A stretch of 64,000 nucleotides of DNA from Rhizophlyctis rosea (lineage: Eukaryota > Chytridiomycota > Chytridiomycetes > Rhizophlyctidales > Rhizophlyctidaceae). Both the position numbers and the translations under genes were made by a program. The stretch covers positions 124,001 to 188,000 of the forward strand of contig JADGJC010000019.1 in assembly GCA_027596075.1 (NCBI GenBank), read 5' to 3'. How positions within the stretch are numbered: position 1 is the first letter of the stretch; each line of letters starts with the position of its first letter. The notes beneath the pieces are model-generated. The model had not been told where the DNA came from. It did no database searches and saw nothing but the letters and a program-made list of their open reading frames with translations. This document shows positions 57,165 through 64,000 of this stretch, piece after piece.

Positions 57165-59888
57165 TCATTTGGCTTTTCCCTTTCCCACTGCCAACCAACC
57201 ACCTTGCTCCATCATTTTGCACTCGACATCCCCTTCCTTCTTGATAACATCCATAATCACCTGACGCGCTAACATCACACTGTGTTGTGCAAAGTGCACC
57301 TCCTTTTTCAGCATTCCCTTCTTCCAAACTACCGCTAATTCAAGTACAAACAATGTGCATATACGCTCATCCCATATGTCGCCAGGTGAACGACCCTTAG
57401 TTTTCTCTCAAGCGCGCCACGGCGCTTCTAAGTTGAGCGCAATGATTCTTAATATCTCGGAGCATCTTGCGTGGAAGGACATGTAATTGAAGGACAGGGA
57501 GGGTACGTCATGGCGGAAGGCATCGTATAGGGTTGACAGGAATTGGACAGGTGTTTGTTTTTGGCCCTTTGACCATCGGCGCTTGAGACGGCTGATGGGG
57601 TCGCTGCTGGTTGAGTTGCTTTTGTCGAAGGCAGCATTGCCCGAGGCTGGAACCGAAGGAGAAGGGCTTTTCTGGTCGCTGTTGGTGGAGTTCCCTTTGT
57701 CGTGGGCAGCGTTGGTCGATGCTGAAACGGAAGGAGGAGGCTTCTTCTGATTGATGTCCGCCAATAATGCATCGATGTCGAAATCAATCAACATAGCAAG
57801 TTTGCCATCCGCATTCACTTTCCATTGTTCCCCCACTATTGCAAAGACTGTCGAAGGTTCCGAAAGCGTGAATCTGGTTCTGGGGCCGCCTTTTCGAAAC
57901 CCTCCCGTCGGTATCCTACATCCACAATCCTTCCTTTTTTCGCCCTTTTTCTTCCTCCGCTTACTGTCGGGCACTTTGTCCATCATCGTTAGTCCCACCA
58001 TCTGTGACAAGCGGTCCCAAAGCTGCCTGTCGGTTGTCGGTGGTGGACCTTTAAAAAACTTTTCGACTCCTTGTGTTTCCATCACCCACTCCATATCCCG
58101 CCACGTTCCCAGATCAGCTCGTTTATCGGGCAGCAGCTTGCACATGTGATATAGATAGCTTACATGCAAAATCGCCTCACTATACAATTCGAGCTCTCGT
58201 CCGACCTTGCTAGCCCCTCGTATCATCCCAAACGCCATCAATCCGCACTGCCTTGGATGCCATTCCCAGGATATCCCAGCACTCCGAAGAACTTGATCCA
58301 GCGGTAGGCTTGACATGAACCGGACGTCACGGTTGATGCCCATCACATGCTCCCTGAAATCCTGGAAGGTCTCCGCTAGGTGCGGCTTCCCATCTATGTG
58401 CCACGTCGACTTCTCCGGACGGCGGAACAAGTTTTGCAAACTTGCAAGATGGCATACTCTTCTTTGCGACCCCGATTGATCTCAAAAATCCAATACGCGA
58501 TGCATGGTGAGGAAAATGCTGGCGGCGAACACAGCTGCGAATGTAACCTCAGTGTTCTGGAGGGTGTAGAATAGCTCCCTTGTCAGTTGGTCGGTTGTGA
58601 ATTCCGTAAGTGGACGCCGGTCAATATCCATAAGAAAGCTCGCCAGTAGGGCCTCTTCCTCGTAGATTCTTTCATGAAATGGTATCTTTTTCCATGGCCT
58701 ACTTCTTCTGAGCGCTTTTGTTGGTGGAAAGAATTGGTCGTCGTCCTTGTGGCGATTGTTGAGATAATAACCTATCATATCCGCCGTATTGGAAACTGTG
58801 AATACACAAAACCGATACCGCACGTCCATCTCCGCGTGAGGGGAGTTCCCTAAGACTATGAGATTTTCGGCCCAATGAAGCATCTTGGCGTATTCTTTGA
58901 AGTTGGGATTGGTGTTGATTAGGTCTTCCTGCTGTTTATGGACTAACTCTACCGCCGTATTCGTGATCAATGACGCCGACATGAGGTCCACCTTTCCATC
59001 TCGGTATTCTTCCCAGACACTTTTCAGGAACTCTCGCATGGCATGAAGGTCATCCAGAAAACCGAATAGGAGGTAGAGTTCCTCCTGCACGTCTTTCACG
59101 ATGTTGTATCTGATTTTAGAGTGGGAAAATTCGAATGGGTTGCATTGGCACGATGCGATGCGGGATGGTTCGGGAAGGAGATTGCGGTTCGAGCGCTGGT
59201 CATCTACTACTTCTACCGTGGCCCCTTCAAGAACACTGAATGGGTTGATGCTGGCCAACTCATCATCTCCCTCGCTATCTCCAGAGTTGTTGATTTTTGC
59301 AGGTGCTGACGATTTCGCCTTCTCCGAATCATCTCGGAGCGGCAATAGGATCTTCTCTACGTCTTGCAATACTTCAATGAAGTGCCAATGTGATATATCA
59401 CTATCAATGTCTGATGACGCTCTGTCTGGCACTTGGTGGAACCACCGCGCACATCTCTTCCTATCCGCGATGGCCCGGTTGAGTAAGGTAAGGTAGTCGC
59501 GCGGGACTTTGAAGCCCGGTTGTTCAGATAGGAATTGTGCCATAGCGCTGAATTCCTCAACGGGGAATGTCTTCTCTTTTGCTGTTTTAGCGCCATTGGG
59601 TTTCGATTGCCTAGAAAAATTTGATGAATGAAACGCTCCTTGACCTTCTGCATGCAAGTTCGGCGATCTCTTACTTTTCCGTCTCGCTTCCTTCGAATGC
59701 CCGAATCCTATAGTCGCATGATGTTGCCTTGCTGACTAACCATTGAGCGATTTGGGATGTATTTTCCTTATATGCTCGACGTCCATTGCCATGAAAAAGG
59801 GGTTCAGTGAATAAGACCAGTCAGATGTACTCTGACTTCAAAACTGGTAGAACCTGTCAAATAGCAGATCCGGTAGGCGAGTGGGCAT
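57165..59888 (-). pseudogene. DUF6604-like gene interrupted by in-frame TGA codons
   Basis: DUF6604 proteins are large fungal proteins of unknown function. N-terminal piece at 59888 (MPTRLPDLLFDRFYQ) should run into AYKENTSQIAQWLVSKATSC near 59770, but no GT-AG intron joins them in phase. After an intron the long exon reads FPVEEFSAMAQFLSEQPGFK, YLTLLNRAIADRKRCARWFH, through to FLTMHRVLDF. It then meets an in-frame TGA at 58482-58484 and continues in the same frame (LQNLFRRPEKSTWHIDGK, WEWHPRQCGLMAFGMIRGAS) to a second in-frame TGA at 57408-57410. It goes on again in frame (GDIWDERICTLFVLELAVVW, HFAQHSVMLARQVIMDVIKK) to TGA at 57165. Coding quality is equal on both sides of each stop. Most likely a recently inactivated gene; readthrough or unseen short introns are alternatives. 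Confidence 0.7.
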
Positions 59889-60825
59889 GTTTGAAAGCTG
59901 GACTTCGATGTTCTGAACTCTACGATGTGTGTCTTTGCTAGAGCTTATGTAAATTGGGGGTCCCCTCAGCGCGAAGAGAAACGTTATTGGTAGTAGAAAG
60001 ACACTATTTCTGATTTCGTGGGTTGAAGGTGCACCCAAACTCGGGATGGAAGCGGTGAACACCAAAACCGGGAGTACCTGAAGACTTGCCTGGTCAAGAG
60101 ACCAGGGCGCTGGGAGCTTTTATGAAATATGCACCTTGGGATCGCTGCGTTGATCAGAAAACAAAGGAGTTTGAAAGATTGACTGAGGTCTAGCGCGGCG
60201 GTTCAGAAGATTTGTTTGTTTTTGACAATCCCGACACTCTGGATATGAATAGGTCCCAAGCCACTGTTTTATTTACAGGAATGTCGAACTGCGTCTTCCT
60301 AGCCTCCAAAGATTGACTAGTTTATCCGAATGTTTTGATATGATCTGCTCCTGTTCCATGCACTGACTACTTCATTCCATTTGTGACTTTTAAGGATCGA
60401 GGCCTGGCAGACCTCACGCAGTGAATCAAGCTCCTCTAAGTTACCCAACTGGTGTTCATCCTCTCCCATCAATGTGCATCACTTTACCGAAAGCATGCGG
60501 ATCTTCATTTTGGAGCTGCATGTCACCATATCGCGTCATCTTCATCATTTTTCGAATGCCTCAAGGAGTCGCTTGTTGGTCACTTCAGCCGGCTGAAGCG
60601 TGATGCCCTTGTCAATTCAGGTAGGACCCGCGCGTAACGCAGGCTTGCACTCACCGTTCACTGCACACCACTACCGCATCATTGACAATACAAAACACTC
60701 CACTCCAAGACATTTCGATTACCCCTCACGCTGCACGGTCTCAACGCCAACCTCGAACGTGTAATTGCACATCGGCACACCTAGCTGTATGTAGATACAT
60801 TACTGATACCACATCTCACTTCGGT
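59889..60825. other. Intergenic 5' of DUF6604 locus
   Basis: About 940 bp with no convincing gene. Text at 60421-60640 resembles the tRNA-flanking units further right (CTCTCCCATCAATGTGCATC, ATCGCGTCATCTTCATCAT), so an older copy of that duplication may start here. Confidence 0.4.
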
Positions 60826-61200
60826 TAGCTCAGCTGGGAGCGCGTGAGGCTTGACCGCGCGTTACTCATGAGTCATCTGCATTTGGCTGGGTTGGGTAGA
60901 GCGTCAGGATATCTAAACTGCTGCTTGTACCGATGGATGCCCCGTGCTCGAACTTGAGCACATGCTGTTCCTCCGCTCACCAAGCGGTACGTATCACCGC
61001 CCATCATTTTCTACCACTCCTGGTCATATGCAATTGGGATGCCAAATCTCAAATTCTTTCCTGTGCACAACTGTCGCTATATGAACATATAAAAAAATGT
61101 CCAAATATCAATGCATGCTGCGTTAGCTCAGTTAGGAGAGCAAGAGCTCATATGATTCAATCCAGCCAGCTTAGTTGGCTAGGTGCCAAGGTTCAGTACC
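60826..61200 (+). pseudogene. Two degenerate tRNA-like copies
   Basis: GGTTAGCTCAGCTGGGAGCG at 60826 and GTTAGCTCAGTTAGGAGAGC at 61118 are tRNA D-arm/A-box copies of the tRNA-Lys at 61459. Neither continues into an anticodon arm, T-arm or pairing acceptor. The flanks of all three share text such as TCACCAAG[C/T]GGT and GGGATGCCAAATCTC, so the unit including the tRNA 5' half was duplicated at intervals of about 290-345 bp and has decayed. Confidence 0.6.
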
Positions 61201-61458
61201 TAACATCTTGCATTGATACACCAACCATCCCAAGGTACACATATATGGATTGCTGCTTGTGCCGATGGGCACCTCGCGTGCAATTGGTTCCACATGACGT
61301 TCCTTCACTCACCAAGTGGTGCTTATCACTTCGCGTCATCGTCCATCGCTTCTTGTTTCCTTCTCCTTGCCTTCCCATTGCTTTCGATGGGATGCCAAAT
61401 CTCGACCTGCATACTGTGTTTACTGTATGTACTAACAACATTTAATGTGTTAACACCA

Positions 61459-61549
61459 GCCCGGTTAGCTCAGTTGGTAGAGCGTGAGGCTTTTAAGCGT
61501 AATCTTAGCAGCCACCTTAAGGTCGTGGGTTCGAGCCCCACATCGGGCG
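61459..61549 (+). tRNA. tRNA-Lys (TTT) with 18-nt intron
   Basis: Acceptor GCCCGGT/ATCGGGC with discriminator G, D-arm GCTCAGTTGGTAGAGC, anticodon stem TGAGG/CCTTA with loop CTTTTAA, anticodon TTT. The loop is interrupted at the canonical position one base 3' of the anticodon by about 18 nt (AGCGTAATCTTAGCAGCC). T-arm GTGGG-TTCGAGC-CCCAC. A TTTT terminator starts at 61552. Boundaries of the intron may shift by a base because of repeated A. Confidence 0.92.
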
Positions 61550-64000
61550 ACTTTTGTGCAATACAAATTTATTTTTGTTGTCCAAAATTGTCGCTACAGG
61601 TTGTTTTGATCTCGCCGGGACACTTTGATCAATCAACTACCATAAAACCTCAAGTTAGCCGGAATTCAAGGCCGACGCGCTAGCTTTTAGCTTCTCACAG
61701 ATGGTAGGTAGTACAAAGGTGGTCAGAATTGTTACACTCTGGGTGCGCGGGTCATTCGATTTGAGGCAAATTCGTTGCAAGTCTAACACGCATCTACCTC
61801 CCACGCGAGTTCTGGCTAATATGGGGTTCTACGGTATGTAAGGGGGATGTCTAGCATATGTTTGTATCCTATACAGTATTACACCAAGAGCAGTGCTCGC
61901 AGTGTGCAACGACGAGTCGGACTCAGTTGTTCCTTCTCAAATGTATGTCCCTTCGGGATTTGACAGAGTTGGCAAGGTTTGTCAAAACGCTCATCAATCA
62001 TTTGTGTGTCCACGCCGACATGCATGCTACAGAGCAGCATTTTACAATAGGAATTCAGTTGATATAATTGCTGGCAACCATGAAGCCACCAACATTCAAT
62101 GCGTTGTCAATTTCTTTATGCGTCGCCTCTTTTGTGAAGGACGGATTTTGCACAGGTACCCATCAGATTCCGTCCCCAATCTCGCATCATGCCATTGCAT
62201 AGTTCATCGGTTGAGCATTATGCACAGCATGGACGGATTGGACGAGAGGGTGCGGGACTTCATTTCGACGTGCTCTTTGACGTTCGTTGGTTGATCCGCA
62301 GGCATATGGCATCATGACCTTCATTGACATCCGCGCATGTATCAATCGATATTTCTTCCCCCCGAAAGTTTAGACAAGCTTTCATAATGGTCCTGGAGTA
62401 TACCGGTCCAGACTCCAATGAGGTGTCGCTGGTCGTCACTACCGTTCACGACTGTGCCCCCGGGCCAACTTTGCCCCATTCACACCACAACTTACATCTT
62501 ACGTCCCTATCTAATGCAAACCGTCGCAATCGCAGATACCATCAACGAATAGCCAAAAGAAATGCCCACAACAATCGAAACGTCATAAAAAGGAACATGA
62601 AAGGCTAATTTGGAAAAGTATGATAGAAAACATCCACCCAGAAAAAGGTAAACGCCCTCCGTGGCCTGCATGGCATTGCACGGATGAAGACCTGACTCTG
62701 AATGGTGTTTCTATGATATACTGAAAGGTAGAAAGGCGAAAGATGAAAGATATTATGGGAAACGGGTCAAAAGCAAGGTGATAGCGGAAATTCCAAATTG
62801 GGGTGCAGAATAGAGAACCACTACTCAGAGGGAGACACTACGAAAACTCAGATGCATAAACGAAGGTTTTTGAGAAATGCCCGGCTCTGAATAAGTGGTT
62901 TCTATGATGTCTATGATGTGCTTGTAGAAAGGCAAGTCATGCAAGAGAATGGAAGAATGCAACAACGAGAGGGTGTGCTCTACACTGGTAGGAAGACGGA
63001 AATATCCTCTTATTTGTCGAGGTGGGTGACACTGCCTGCTGCTAGAAAACGACGACCGCACAACCTGACCTTCTTATATGATTTTCGGCCATATGAGCTC
63101 AAAACCCATCGGCCGACGGATGCGCAAGCACAACCGAAAAAATCACATGGCCCTTCGGCGTCATTGTGTCAATGATCCCTTTGCATGAGTTTTCCCCACT
63201 TTTTGGCCTGCATGAATCGTTTGGCTCAGAGGGTTTCGGCCCTTCCATCCCTTTGAACGCCCAGAGTTTGTCCTCGTGCCCCACAATTTTTTGGTCAAAT
63301 GAACCTGCTCGCGTGGTTGCAAAGGCTCCACCCGCGATCTTGTGTTCCCGTCACGCTTGTGGGACTGAGTGATTACGTAAAGTAGATGAAACCCAATGAG
63401 GCAAATTGGGGGTGTGGTGCGCAGCAGAGGGTTTTGCTCCCTTCGAGTGTCAAAGTGTCAATGGGAAAATGATTAATTGGAAGTGGGTGATGGCAGACAA
63501 CCTCGGATCAAGTCCTTGCGTTCAACAGGCCCAGCCGCCCAGTCCGTACCCTCCGCTTTCAACCCTTCCGATGTACATCCGTGCTCCACTTTTCGCAGGC
63601 GCAAATATTTACTGCTTCTCATTTTGAAAGCTCCTGTTGGCTTCAGAGGGCGGATTGACGGTGATTGAGATAAATGTGGCCGACTCAAGCCATCATAGGG
63701 ACTTTCGAGACATCGTCCCGGAATCAGAGCAGCAGGAGATGGCATACTCAGGCGTAATGTCTTCGTCCTGTCATGATTGCCACTACAGGTAATTCACTAA
63801 GTGGGAGGTGACAGGGACCTGTCGGGATTGAAATATCGTAACAGGGATGCAAGTTGAGCACGTTCGGGTCACAAAGGATTGCTCTTTACAACACTACATG
63901 TACTAGGCAACTTAGGCATGAGCATTTGGTCCTCTTATGTCATTACGAATGCCCCAGTTGCCCATAGTGGACTACCGGTAGTGAGGAATATCCATGATGC
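61550..64000. other. Right end of window, no gene recognised
   Basis: 2.4 kb with only short, contradictory open frames. Small direct repeats are visible: CTCTGAAT..GGTTTCTATGAT occurs near 62697 and 62885, and GTAGAAAGGC near 62730 and 62925. The frames at 61858-62294 and 63473-63745 have no domain that I know and unlike-gene composition; I do not call them. Confidence 0.5.

Noticed and set aside
57165..59888. DUF6604 locus as a selenoprotein gene
   Set aside because: TGA positions fall in no known Sec context, no SECIS element was identified by eye, and the N-terminal junction is also damaged.
61893..62294. 133-codon plus-strand frame
   Set aside because: Cys/His-rich composition without motif spacing, no intron context, and an overlapping competing frame.
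63473..63745. 90-codon minus-strand frame near the right end
   Set aside because: No domain, and the opposite strand is equally open. I suspected rRNA-linked sequence but could not recognise any rRNA.
1..64000. CRISPR arrays, phage or bacterial operons
   Set aside because: Spliced eukaryotic genes throughout; the regular repeats found are hairpins or exon duplications, not repeat-spacer arrays.

Overview
The window looks like nuclear DNA of a flagellated fungus, most likely a chytrid (Chytridiomycota). The genes are eukaryotic: short GT-AG introns of about 30-110 nt, tightly packed and mostly on the minus strand. They mix fungal markers (PEX22, CASP/COY1, an Apd1-like sucraseferredoxin, DUF6604, phytochelatin synthase) with ciliary genes (CFAP92-like, CATIP-like), and ciliary genes persist only in zoosporic fungi. 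The phylum is inferred from gene content; no rRNA is present to confirm it.

Layout. 0-4 kb: a partial zinc-knuckle/KH gene related to splicing factor SF1/BBP and an unrecognised acidic beta-sandwich gene. 5-19 kb: a bromodomain-ankyrin chromatin protein, a RhoGAP, a membrane SH3 protein (with an assembly gap), the Golgi coiled-coil protein CASP and an unknown conserved-looking protein. 19-36 kb: CFAP92-like, TMEM184-like, tRNA-Ala, a NAK-family kinase, a NIPA Mg transporter (divergent from the kinase), CATIP-like and cytosolic-type tryptophanyl-tRNA synthetase (divergent from CATIP), and an Apd1-like thioredoxin-fold Fe-S protein. 36-41.4 kb: a gene-poor island holding a DEDDy 3'-5' exonuclease, three copies of a structured repeat and a tandem array of covarying hairpins. 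41.4-56.7 kb: UTP5/WDR43, F-box, Mpv17-like, PEX22, Reeler, PhoD-like phosphatase and phytochelatin synthase. 57-64 kb: a DUF6604 gene broken by in-frame TGA codons, an intron-containing tRNA-Lys with two degenerate relatives, and sequence with no recognisable gene.

There is no operon-like pathway. Themes are housekeeping RNA biology (SF1-like, UTP5, WRS1, tRNAs), membrane trafficking and signalling (CASP, NAK kinase, RhoGAP, SH3), the flagellum, and organelle or metal metabolism (PEX22, Mpv17-like, NIPA, phytochelatin synthase, Apd1-like).

The most unusual signals are: (1) a three-copy repeat of about 170 bp whose predicted hairpins stay paired through compensatory changes; (2) about a dozen short hairpins in tandem with different stem sequences but conserved pairing; (3) a recurrent switch inside long exons from C-rich (5') to G-rich (3') coding strand; and (4) a DUF6604 reading frame interrupted only by TGA. 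All calls come from reading the sequence by eye; no search or folding program was run, and exon edges are approximate unless stated.
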